The notes under the pieces are model-generated. The model saw only the letters and a list, made by a program, of their open reading frames with translations, did no database searches and was not told where the DNA came from. From a virus, in the IMG/VR virus record IMGVR_UViG_3300035168_000171, positions 1-62,152 of that record: a DNA stretch of 62,152 bases; one strand, written 5' to 3'. The position numbers were made by a program, and so were the translations under genes. Positions 49,011-58,700 of this stretch are shown here, piece by piece. The stretch's first letter is position 1, and every line of letters starts with the position of its first letter.

Positions 49011-49715
49011 TCAGCTACTGCCAACGAGCGGCAGGCAGCCGCAGAACGCATCTGGCGCCGGGATGGACGTCCACTGCAGATGCGCGTGCGCGTCGCTGGG
49101 AAGCGGATCGATCAGCGGGCCGGCGACATTCGCGACGTCCTGCGCGACGACATCGTACGGGCCGGAGAGCCAGGCACCGTTACCCTTGGTGTAGCCGGCG
49201 ACAGTAAAGTTGATCGCGTCGTTGGCGATGGTGAAGTCGCCAAGCGGTCCCGCGATGACGTACGGGAAGAGGACGTATCCGAGGCTATCGACCGGATTGA
49301 CCGAGTCAGGCGGGCAGTCAACGCCGGGAACACCCATCCAAACCTCAAGCGCGTACCCGCCAACCTTGACGCCTTCGAGCGTTTGGAAGCCGACAATGGT
49401 CAACCCGTCGTAGTCGTAGACGGGGTTGGAGTGCGTCACGAGACTCATCAGCGACGGATCGACTTCGCAGAATTCGATCGAGAGCGTGTGGTTGGTGAAG
49501 ACATCCGGCGCCCGGAGCTGGTAACACAGCTCGCCTGCGGCGTTCAACGGTCGGATGCTCGTTCCAGTGATGGTCTCACTGCCGACCGAGACTTGGACGA
49601 ATCCGCTCGATACGACACGAGCGCAGTCATCGTCCTCGATCGGGGCACCGCAGGCATCGACTGCAGTGACTCTGAGGCGACGGCCCTGGGCGAAGGGGAA
49701 ACACTGTGCGGGCAT
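49011..49715 (-). CDS. Major tail protein
   Basis: The 234-residue protein starts with RRLRVTAVDACGAPIEDDDC, has SGFVQVSVGSE, and SIEFCEVDPSLMSLVTHSNP, the pattern of actinophage tail tube proteins. It lies after the capsid genes, but the head-tail connectors come after it, separated by the glycosyltransferase cassette. Confidence 0.75.
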   Translation of the reverse strand: MPAQCFPFAQGRRLRVTAVDACGAPIEDDDCARVVSSGFVQVSVGSETITGTSIRPLNAAGELCYQLRAPDVFTNHTLSIEFCEVDPSLMSLVTHSNPVYDYDGLTIVGFQTLEGVKVGGYALEVWMGVPGVDCPPDSVNPVDSLGYVLFPYVIAGPLGDFTIANDAINFTVAGYTKGNGAWLSGPYDVVAQDVANVAGPLIDPLPSDAHAHLQWTSIPAPDAFCGCLPLVGSS

Positions 49716-49716
49716 G

Positions 49717-50496
49717 TCAGGAGCCTCCGGTGCATACTGTAACGGGGAAGGTTACGGTCAGGTTCAGGCAGGGATCGAACACGGCAAGCGCCAATCTCTG
49801 CGCGTACGCGGCGTCTGTGTTCTGGCGCCACTTCATCGGCGGAAGACCGGTGACACCATCAACGAGGGGGTAAGCAGTAGTGACACCAGCGAATACCGGT
49901 CCGGTCGCCCAGAGACTCACCTCATCGACTTCCGGCACGGGATAACCAGGACTGATGATGATCGGAATTCTAGCAGGACTGAGTCCATTGTCGTCGATGA
50001 GGTCCTGCGAACGAAGGTAGGCAGCTGCCCGGAATGGTACATGAATGACGGCGTCCGCTCCGAAACCGACATCAGCGATTGCCTGCTCGAGACATGACAT
50101 CGCGTCAACAGCCGCAGTGCCAGCCGTGATCAGATCAGCATCGGCTAGTGCCGGGTTGGTAGTGCCAGCACCCGTCGCGAGCAGACGCCCTAGTGCCCAC
50201 TCAGTTGTGGACTCGAGACGATCGGCCGCGATGTCGGTATGACCCAACTTCGACAGCGTGGAACACGCCGATGACTGCTGGACGAAGATCGGCTCGAAGA
50301 AGACGCCTTCTCCAGGACGAATTTCAGTCCGGTCGGTGACGACACAGGGAAGATGGAACTCGGGCTCTTGGCACCCTGTACCGAGGAACCCGACACCATT
50401 CTCCCAGCCGTCCGGGAGCGGAAGGGCCTGGGCGAGAATTCCGCCAGGCAAGCGCCTTCCGCTGCCGAGATCGACCGGCTCATGAAGCATCGTCAT
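49717..50496 (-). CDS. Capsid-associated protein, possibly pentamer-type
   Basis: The 259-residue protein follows the major capsid gene by ATGA overlap. FEPIFVQQSSACSTL, AADRLESTTEWALGRLLA and GADAVIHVPFRAAAYL resemble the second capsid (pentamer) protein some actinophages encode after the hexamer protein. An alternative is a minor head protein. Confidence 0.45.
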   Translation of the reverse strand: MTMLHEPVDLGSGRRLPGGILAQALPLPDGWENGVGFLGTGCQEPEFHLPCVVTDRTEIRPGEGVFFEPIFVQQSSACSTLSKLGHTDIAADRLESTTEWALGRLLATGAGTTNPALADADLITAGTAAVDAMSCLEQAIADVGFGADAVIHVPFRAAAYLRSQDLIDDNGLSPARIPIIISPGYPVPEVDEVSLWATGPVFAGVTTAYPLVDGVTGLPPMKWRQNTDAAYAQRLALAVFDPCLNLTVTFPVTVCTGGS

Positions 50497-52181
50497 GCGG
50501 ACTCGTCACATCCGGGGGCGTTCATGCAGATCCCGACGGGGATGTTCAGTCGCTTGGCGTTGCATCCGCGAGCGAGGACTGCACCGAAGTCTTCGGCGAA
50601 GGCACCGACGGCGTTCTGACGGGCGAGGTCCATGTCGCGGATCTCAACGCCCATATTGAAGCCGCCGCCCTCGAGGTATGAGTAGTACCCCTCGGGTGCG
50701 AGGATCGTGCTGGCCAGCGCCGGATAGTCGGCCAGGGGACCGTCTTCCTGCACTCCTGGCTCGATCGGATCGGTGTCGATCGACCAGGTGAGGTTGGTGT
50801 TGGCCTGGGCAGCGACCGACGCGATCATGCTGTCGACGACCGTGGGGTCCTGAACGTCGACGAGGCGCCGGTTGATCAGGTCGTTGTGGATTGCTCCACG
50901 CATCCAGCCGGGGAGCCACTGGTGAAGTTGGACGTCGGTGTAGCGCTGATCCTGACGGATGGTGTCCGAAGCGAGGCGAAGGCCGGTTGCCCAAGTCGTG
51001 AAGACCGAACCGGTCGCCTCGACGGTGTGCGTGGAGCTGACACCAGCGATCATCTGCGTCCAGGTCTTCAACTCGGCAAGCCGAGCCTGCAGGGCGAGGG
51101 TCGCCTGCAGGATTGCCACCCACTGTTCGGTGGCGAAGCGCCGCTGGAACTCACCGATGGTCAGGCACCGGTAGATCGCGTCGACGATGGTCGTGTCCGC
51201 CTCCGGACATTCGATGAAGGCGCATTCCTTCCACGTCTCGGGATCTTCCGGATCGACGGCTTCGTCCTGCGAGCAGAGCCACGTCCAGACGCCGTCATCC
51301 GGGAGACAAACGGCCGGGAAGTAGGTGACCGCTCCGGTGCTCTGGACGCCGATGGTCGGGAGTGAGTTGCGAATCGGCGTATCCGTCGAACTCAGAACGT
51401 TCTGCGAACGGATGGGCGTCGGAAGCGAGCAACAACCGCCAGCAGCAGCAACGGCCTCCGGGCCAGTAAGGCTGTCGAGGAGTCGAGTGTTCCCTTCGGG
51501 CGTACCGGGCAGGATGAAACCCTCATCCATGTGATTCTCGAACTGGATGATCTCGGTTCGACCCTTCGACGGCGAACGGACGAAGCGCCGGAATGCATCC
51601 GCCGCTTCGTAAAGGGTCGGGGCTGTGGTGACCTCGTGCCCAAGGATGTAGATCGAAGCACCGCCAGCACCGGCTGCGATCGCCTCAGGTGCGGGGGCCG
51701 GCGGGCGGACCCGAACTCGAGCGGCGGCTTCGCGGAGTGACAGCGTCCGAGCGGCGGGCGTCCGAGCGACTGCGGCGGCGACCGGAATCTGCTCAGGCTC
51801 GGCACCGACGGCGGGCGGAGGGAGTTCGACGACGGGCGCGACTTCACCTTCGACGGGCGGAACTTCTTCCGCCTCTTCACCTTCGACAGGCGGAACCTCT
51901 TCAGGCTCTTCCGGCGCATCCGGATCCTCGACCTCGGCGACGAGTTCGGCGACCTGCTCCGCGAGAGCGGCGGCCTCGGCCTCGGCCTCGGTGAGGGCAG
52001 TGCCCGCCGAACTGAACGCGGAGCGGAGTGTGGTCAGGACCTCGAGGTCCGGAGTCTCACTCCGCGCCTCGGCGTGAATCGCCCTGGCGAGTTCGGTCCG
52101 AGCGGTCGTCAACTCGTCGATCGTTGGGCGATTGTCGCCGCCGATCCTTTCGATGATCGCGAGAATCGCTTCGAGGTCCAT
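50493..52181 (-). CDS. Major capsid protein with fused scaffold domain
   Basis: The 562-residue protein has an N-terminal helical, acidic scaffold-like region (about 1-190, Pro/Glu-rich after residue 80), then an HK97-fold core. EGFILPGTPEGNTRLLDSL starts the core; ATEQWVAILQATLALQARLAE and DIRQDQRYTD-like helices follow. The long delta-type domain would be removed by the protease encoded upstream. AGGAGA precedes the ATG. Confidence 0.85.
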   Translation of the reverse strand: MDLEAILAIIERIGGDNRPTIDELTTARTELARAIHAEARSETPDLEVLTTLRSAFSSAGTALTEAEAEAAALAEQVAELVAEVEDPDAPEEPEEVPPVEGEEAEEVPPVEGEVAPVVELPPPAVGAEPEQIPVAAAVARTPAARTLSLREAAARVRVRPPAPAPEAIAAGAGGASIYILGHEVTTAPTLYEAADAFRRFVRSPSKGRTEIIQFENHMDEGFILPGTPEGNTRLLDSLTGPEAVAAAGGCCSLPTPIRSQNVLSSTDTPIRNSLPTIGVQSTGAVTYFPAVCLPDDGVWTWLCSQDEAVDPEDPETWKECAFIECPEADTTIVDAIYRCLTIGEFQRRFATEQWVAILQATLALQARLAELKTWTQMIAGVSSTHTVEATGSVFTTWATGLRLASDTIRQDQRYTDVQLHQWLPGWMRGAIHNDLINRRLVDVQDPTVVDSMIASVAAQANTNLTWSIDTDPIEPGVQEDGPLADYPALASTILAPEGYYSYLEGGGFNMGVEIRDMDLARQNAVGAFAEDFGAVLARGCNAKRLNIPVGICMNAPGCDESA

Positions 52182-52283
52182 TTGATCCGTCTCCTCAGTC
52201 GCTGTAGTTCTGTGGGTGCCGCGCTATGCGCTGCGGCCCTCCGACTGCGCTATGCGACTGCGCGGTGGACCTATCTGGTGCGG

Positions 52284-52312
52284 ACTGTAGCAGGCCGCTG
52301 TGCCTTTGTAAA
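52284..52312 (-). promoter_or_regulatory. Candidate promoter for the capsid gene
   Basis: On the minus strand TTTACA (52312-52307), 17 bp, TACAGT (52289-52284). The leader is about 100 bases and contains two GCGCTATGCG direct repeats (52221-52230 and 52247-52256). Confidence 0.5.
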
Positions 52313-52314
52313 CC

Positions 52315-52659
52315 TCAGTCGGAATTCGATGGGTTCTTGAACAACTTCGGCTTGGTGGCAGAATCGTTGCCGTCGAGTGCCTTCTTGAACTCATTGACGA
52401 CGGTAGCAGATGCTCCGTACGTGAGACCGATGAACAGCAATGACAGCCCGCTAGCGGCATTGAAGGGGACGTCGGTGCCTGGAATTGGGATACCGCTGAA
52501 GTCGGTCTCGGCGAACAGGAACACGCCGATTACGCCGGCAGCCCACACCGACAACTGAGTCAGTGCACTACCCCATTGAGTGTTCTTGAGGTAGGCGAAG
52601 AAGTTGATGACGGTGATGATCAGCGACGTAAGAAGCGCTGCTGGGAGGATTACTTCCAA
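52315..52659 (-). CDS. Membrane protein, holin-like
   Basis: The 114-residue protein has three hydrophobic segments (about 3-22, 34-50, 69-90) and a charged C-terminus (KKALDGNDSATKPKLF). Size and topology fit a class I holin, but its position between protease and capsid is unusual for one. Confidence 0.55.
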   Translation of the reverse strand: MEVILPAALLTSLIITVINFFAYLKNTQWGSALTQLSVWAAGVIGVFLFAETDFSGIPIPGTDVPFNAASGLSLLFIGLTYGASATVVNEFKKALDGNDSATKPKLFKNPSNSD

Positions 52660-52684
52660 TGGATTCTCCTAACGTAAGGTGCAA

Positions 52685-54022
52685 TTACTCTTGCACTTCT
52701 TGCGACCGCAGGTGCGCAGCGTACATCTCTCCGAGAGCGAACTCCATACGGCGAAGTCGCTCACCGACGTCATCGCTCACGAGTTCAGCATCATGCCAAG
52801 TGCCACATCCCTCGCCGACGACAGATGCTGATGCAGCCAGGCCGCCCGTGTATTCCTGGTACGTCATCCAGCCCTTCGGGAATCCGCCGACATTCACGGC
52901 TGGCAAACCGACGAGCGTCGCACGACTCCGTGTCCCGTTGACCGGATACTCCCAGTGTCCCGAAACATCACTTGCTTCAAAGGCGTAGATCTGTTCCTTT
53001 GTCGCACCAGGCCGGATCATTCCCGAGAACCATACCCCGTAGCGGTCCAGGCCAACCCGAACATCCGCAACTGCGTGTCCAGTGTTGTCATAGAACTGAG
53101 TCGCCTCGAGGACGCCGATCCCGGTCTGACAGTGACCACCACTGACGCAAATCACGCCAGTACGAAGGCCGCCGGCAGCAGGTGCCCGCCCGCGCATGAA
53201 TCCTTGGAGATCGCCATCAGGCGGGTTGACGCACTTATCAGGGCGCCCCCGGAGGCAGATGCCCTGCGGTGTGATGTGTCCATACGCGTGACTGTCGTCA
53301 GTCACCGTCGTCGGGCAGCTCCAGATGCTCCGGTCCGGGTCGTACCGCAGGCGTGCGTCAGTCGTGAAATCGCCAAACTTCGGGTCCTGGAACATCCACT
53401 CATGACCGGTCCAGTCACCCGACATCGCCGATGCAGCAATGGCGCCTGTCGCGATAGCGAGTTCGCCCGACGCGGCGAGACCGAATCGTTCACCGTCGAC
53501 CATGCAGATCGCGGCAGTGTCGACGATCGCGAGATGCCGGACCCGAGCGGACGTCGTAACGTACAGGACGTCATCCGCTGCGAATCGGGCCACCACAATC
53601 CGTTCACCGTCACTAGATTCCTCGAGCTGCGGCGGATCGATGCTCGCTTCCTGGACTGCACCAACCTCGATGAGTTCGCGCTTGACTCGTACCTCGACGT
53701 CTTCGCTATCCAAGCGGAGTGACACGCCGACGGCACCCTGCTCGAGGACCTCACGTGCCCGATCGACCAGTGCTTGAAACTCTTCAACGTCGCTGTCCTC
53801 GACGTATCCGTCACCCCAGATCACGCCATTGGACCGGCGGGTGATGCTCTCAATGGCACCGAGTACAGACCCGGAGTGATCGCCATCTTCAGAATCCCAG
53901 ACGATCGGAACCGGCAACACGCCGTCCCACGTGAGCGAATTGTGCTCAAGCAGACGACCATCTCCGGTCGGTTCACCTTCGACCGCTAGCGGCCCTGCAA
54001 CGGGTGTCCGTCTCCGTACCAT
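52685..54022 (-). CDS. Capsid maturation protease
   Basis: The 445-residue protein matches the actinophage layout: an N-terminal protease domain (SLTWDGVLPVPIVWDSEDGDHSG, VGVSLRLDSEDVEV), a variable middle, and a C-terminal region with HEWMFQDPKF, AYGHITPQGICLRG, ATQFYDNTGHAVADVRVG and a VNVGGFPKG end. It would trim the capsid delta domain. It follows the portal by TGATG. Confidence 0.8.
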   Translation of the reverse strand: MVRRRTPVAGPLAVEGEPTGDGRLLEHNSLTWDGVLPVPIVWDSEDGDHSGSVLGAIESITRRSNGVIWGDGYVEDSDVEEFQALVDRAREVLEQGAVGVSLRLDSEDVEVRVKRELIEVGAVQEASIDPPQLEESSDGERIVVARFAADDVLYVTTSARVRHLAIVDTAAICMVDGERFGLAASGELAIATGAIAASAMSGDWTGHEWMFQDPKFGDFTTDARLRYDPDRSIWSCPTTVTDDSHAYGHITPQGICLRGRPDKCVNPPDGDLQGFMRGRAPAAGGLRTGVICVSGGHCQTGIGVLEATQFYDNTGHAVADVRVGLDRYGVWFSGMIRPGATKEQIYAFEASDVSGHWEYPVNGTRSRATLVGLPAVNVGGFPKGWMTYQEYTGGLAASASVVGEGCGTWHDAELVSDDVGERLRRMEFALGEMYAAHLRSQEVQE

Positions 54023-55779
54023 CAGATCTCCTCTAACTCGACCGGGGACACTAGCACTGTTTCGGCGATCACATCCACCATCTCATCCGGCACCGGAGGC
54101 AGCGGCCACGAGCAGCAGGTAGCAAGGCACCAATCTGTGAATCGATCAGCAAGTAATTGACGACTTACTGAATTTGGATGTCCTTGTCCCAACCACCAAT
54201 CTGCGAGTTGATCAGTTGCGGGATGAATTGCAGCACGAAGATCGATACCGAGACTTGCGAGTCGATCCACACCGAGCAAACTTGGGAGCCGACCGTTCGA
54301 TACGGATTCAGGGTCAATCTCTAACGGAGGTTCGATACCGGCGCCATTGAGTCGTCCGAGTCGGGTCCGGGCAGCAGCACCGACTCGAGAAACGGCGGTC
54401 CGGGCTGCCATGGAAACAGCGGCCCGGAGAGCCTCAGTTGCTCCATCCGACAGAACTGAACCAGACGCTCGAACAGGCTCATTGCCGGCAACCTCACTGG
54501 GGTCAAGTTCTCGGGCGGCACCTGGGTTACTTCCCTTCCGGAGGAGGACGATCCGGTCGAGGTCTTCTTGAGTGGCGGCATCTTCTTCCTGGATGCCTGA
54601 AACTCGACGGACGAATGCGGCATTGACGAGTCCGCGGTCGTAGAGATCCTTCGCATCGGCGACACTGTGCCGACGAGCGAGAAGTTCAGTGGCATCCGGA
54701 TTCACCATGACGCGCTTGTCGTCAAACTCTTCCGCGAGGATCATCTTCAGTGCTCGCGCGTAGATACGCCCGACGAGTTTAGCGATCGGCTCGAGGTGGC
54801 TACGGTACGTCGACTCTTCGACTTGGAATGCGACGGCTCGGTTCGTCGCGGTCATACCGAGCAGAATCTCGGGTGCGATCGGGAACCCCCAGGCGAGGCG
54901 TTGGATGAGGAATCGCATCTTGTCGTCGAGTCGCTCATCGAATCCGTCTGTCGGTGGACGTGTCCATTGAACTGCTCGAGCACCATTTGACAGCGCACCG
55001 GTCATCATCTCGAATGGACCACGGAGAAGGATTGGGGATGCGCTACTTCGCCGCGGGTCGACGATTTGCGCATTGATCGCTTCCTCAAGGCTAGCTGAGA
55101 AATCACCACCCGGCGTTGAAAGATCAAACTCATTCGCGACGGTCAGAATCCCCATCTGCGCGATTCGACTACGGTTCTGACTGTACGCGAGGTCCTGAAC
55201 CTGCTCAATCTCTTCGAGCACATCGATGACACCACGGAGTGGCGGGTCAGCGACCGTCGGCTTGGCCGGGTGGGGCCAGATAGCGCGAAGGTTGAGATCC
55301 GCTCCCTCAAGCAACTCTTTCCGGTGGTCGTCAACGACGCTGACCGGAAGCCAGAGCGCATCGGGGTCACCGGCGAATACCGGACCGGCCAATGCCTCAA
55401 ATCCGGGCTTGCCGGACAAAGTCTCGAGCGCCGCTTCGGTCATTGCAACGTAGTTGAGTTCGCCGGCAACGATCAGGTTGGTCGTGATGTTGATCGTCGA
55501 CTCGTTGTTCGCGACTTTGAGCATGAGCTCGTCGGATTCAGCCTGGTCAAGCGTCTTTCCGTCAATCGCGACGTCCCAATGGATGCGGCCGATCTGTTCA
55601 GAGATCCAGCCCATGACAGAGCGGACTTCGCCGATCGCGCCCTGATTCGCGCGAAGTCCGGCTGAGTTCGTTCCGTCTGGGGCGCCGTAGTACCGCCATG
55701 CCTTGGCTTGCCATCCCAGATTGGCGGTAGCGATTGCGCCGCCCTGACCGAGGAGTACTGCGCCTGCTGCACTGACCAT
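54022..55779 (-). CDS. Portal protein
   Basis: The 585-residue protein has SVMGWISEQIGRIHWDVAIDG, LWLPVSVVDDHRKELLEG, and RLAWGFPIAPEILLGMTATNRAVAFQVEESTYRSH-type segments of siphovirus portals. The C-terminus has helical repeats and an HPATDQLADWW motif. It forms the dodecameric channel for DNA entry. TGATG couples it to the large GH protein upstream. Confidence 0.85.
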   Translation of the reverse strand: MVSAAGAVLLGQGGAIATANLGWQAKAWRYYGAPDGTNSAGLRANQGAIGEVRSVMGWISEQIGRIHWDVAIDGKTLDQAESDELMLKVANNESTINITTNLIVAGELNYVAMTEAALETLSGKPGFEALAGPVFAGDPDALWLPVSVVDDHRKELLEGADLNLRAIWPHPAKPTVADPPLRGVIDVLEEIEQVQDLAYSQNRSRIAQMGILTVANEFDLSTPGGDFSASLEEAINAQIVDPRRSSASPILLRGPFEMMTGALSNGARAVQWTRPPTDGFDERLDDKMRFLIQRLAWGFPIAPEILLGMTATNRAVAFQVEESTYRSHLEPIAKLVGRIYARALKMILAEEFDDKRVMVNPDATELLARRHSVADAKDLYDRGLVNAAFVRRVSGIQEEDAATQEDLDRIVLLRKGSNPGAARELDPSEVAGNEPVRASGSVLSDGATEALRAAVSMAARTAVSRVGAAARTRLGRLNGAGIEPPLEIDPESVSNGRLPSLLGVDRLASLGIDLRAAIHPATDQLADWWLGQGHPNSVSRQLLADRFTDWCLATCCSWPLPPVPDEMVDVIAETVLVSPVELEEI

Positions 55780-58700
55780 CAGAGGTCAGCTTCCGAGCAA
55801 TTGACGACGAGTCGTATGTCATCTGCAGCGATGACGCCCGCAGTTCCATAGAACTTCACGATGTACGGGCCGTCGTCTGTGAATGGCGTCGGGAAAGTGA
55901 ATGTCCACGTCCCGACAGTCGGATTCTCGAGATCTGTTTCGTCGTACTCATCGATGGTGGTCCCATCCGGGTTGCGAACTCGAACGAGGATACTCGTCGG
56001 GTCTGCCGGATTCCCATCGATATCCGTGAAGAGTCCTGTGACAGTCGGTTGATCGCCGACGTCATACTCTGCTGGAACACTCGATGTGGACAGTACCACG
56101 CGAGCGGAATCTACCACGAGAACGACATCTGGGCTACTGACGCTGAGAATGACATCACCGATTTGGTCAATACCACCAACCTGCACTGCGACGCCGATGA
56201 GAGTGAGGATAGCAACTGGGACATTGAATGTCGCGACGCCGCCACCCGTAAGTTGCAGCGGTACAGGCGTAAGAGTGAGGATCGCTGCCGGAATAACGAC
56301 GACGACGCCAGCAGCACCGACCTCAACGAGTGGCACCAATCCAGACAGAACGATCGTTGCTGGCGGAATTGCCAGCGCTGCGGTACCAACTCCAACAACG
56401 GTGGGCGTTACGGCGGATAATGTCAACACCGCAACAGGGATGACGATTGTTACTGCCGCACCTGCGATAGCAGGCGGTACACCCGACAACGTCAGGACAG
56501 CCGGCGAAATGGCAAATTGAACATTACCCGCTCCAACCAACGTCGGAGCGACGCCCGAGAGTGTGAGAGTCGCAGGTGGGATGGCGAAGAATTGCGGGCC
56601 GCCTTCAGCCGCCACCGACGGTGCGACACCCTGAATGGTAACAACGCCTGTTGGAATCGTAATGAGCGCAGCACCAGTCGCGTCGACATCTGGTGAGAGT
56701 CCTGACAGCGTAAGAATAGCTGGCGGGACAACGAGTGTCGCTACACTCGAGCCGGCAAGCGTAGGCGCGACACCGCTGAGTGTGAGCACGCCGACCGGGA
56801 CGGCGACCCCTCCGACGCCTGTCCCGGTCAGCGCTGGTGCGATTCCGGACAGCGTCAGCACTGCCGTTGGAATCACTACGGGAGCGGCGCCCGCTGGGGC
56901 AACGGACGGCGCAATCCCCGAAAGAGTCAATATGGCGGTTGGAATCTCGATGTTGGTAGCGGCCTCAACGAGCAGTATCCAGTCGCCGTCACCGTCAGAG
57001 TTGGTACCAAGCGAGCCAAACGACTGAGCAGATCCAGTGCCGAACGCACCGAGGGTCGTGTAGGCAGCATTGGTTGGGTCGAACTTACGAACGACGACGC
57101 CCGTGACCGCAGAGAATTCTGTCAGGTCGAGCGTAAGTGTCGCTGATCCACCGTGCGGTCGGTATACGACAGCGAGAACCCCAGTTGCGCCGGTATCATC
57201 GAATCGCGCCGCCGAGCGCGTTGCTCCAGTGCCTTCACCTGATGTCAGGAACGTGTCGGTGGTATCCGGCACCATCGCTGCCCACGCTTCATCGAGTGAC
57301 ACGACGAATGCCGCGAATCGTTCGAGATCGAGTGAGCCCTGCGAGTTGAATTCAGCGGCGTAACCAGAACCGAACAACCAGATCGGGTTATTACCGAAGA
57401 TCGCGTATGTCGCTCCGCTGACCAACGGGCCATACATGAGAGACCGGAGCATCGCATTCGTGATGCCGTCATTCTCATAACGCCCTTCGAGGAAGCCGGT
57501 CGGCATGGTCGGGCTTGCCGCCCACCCTGCCTGGGTATGAAGGGCTGCTTCATTGTCATTGCGGAAGTAGACGGTGTCGAGGTCGTAATCGACGCCCGAA
57601 CTCTCCCACGCATCAGATCCGAGTTGCTCTACTCCGCCGACTGTGACAAGATGCGAAGTGACGGCCTGGATGGCGTCCGACATCGCCGCTTCACGAGCCT
57701 CTTCGGTGGCGGATGGATTCTTATCGTGACCAATCAGCCAGATGATGTTCGGCCACGCGGCGTAGCGTGTGCCGATTGACGTACCATACGTCGTCATTTG
57801 CCCGTTTGTCGCAGCGACGATCTCAGTGTCCCAACCTTCTTCGGTGCCGGAGAATCCAAGATAGGCGGGGCAAATCAAACAGGTGATCCCAAGTCGATAC
57901 GACTCGGACACAGCGTGATCAACGACGTCCCAGTAATCGTCATTGATCGCCGACTGGAATGCTGTCCCAGTGAACGGCGAGTCGTTGTTGTCGTTGTTCG
58001 GAGCATTGTCTGAGAATAGATGCTCGATCGCATTCCACAGGACGAGGTTGACGCCCTTCGCTGCCCGATCTTCGAGATACGTCGTGATATCCGCAGTCGA
58101 CAACTGTGCGACGAGCGACCATCCGGTGTCACCTGCACCGAACCATGGATCACCATTCTCGTCGACCAGATACCTCGAGTTGCCGGACACTGCGACGGGG
58201 AAATGCCCGAGGTGAATCGCGATGTTGACGCCCGAGAGGGTGACGGTGGCGACCGGCAGTGTGAACGACGCGATACCGACGCCAGCGATCGCGGGGGCGA
58301 GACCGGACAATATCAAGGTTGCTACCGGAATCGGGATGTTGACCGCTCCCTCTACCAATGTCGGCACCACGCCGGACAGGGTGAGAGTCCCGGTCGGGAC
58401 GGCGAGGGTAGCCGCGCCTGCTCCCGCCACCGCCGGTGCGATTCCGGACAGCGTGAGCGTCGCGGTCGGGACATTGATGTTCTGTACCGTCGAGGCCGGG
58501 CGCAGGGCGATAACGACGGCGGCCCACTGGTCGGTGCCGACAAGGACCTGATTGAACGTCGGCGCAGTCACCGAACCGGCGGTCGCCTGCGTCCTCGCCG
58601 CTGCGGCGTCGGCGTGATCGGCGCCGGTGGTGGTGTCATAGTCGACGCCGCCATAGAGGAGACCGAAGTTGCCAGGGGTGGACAGGTTGATGGCGTTGTC

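Noticed and set aside
52221-52256. Origin iterons
   Set aside because: Only two 10-bp direct copies are present in the capsid leader; too few and far from the replication genes.
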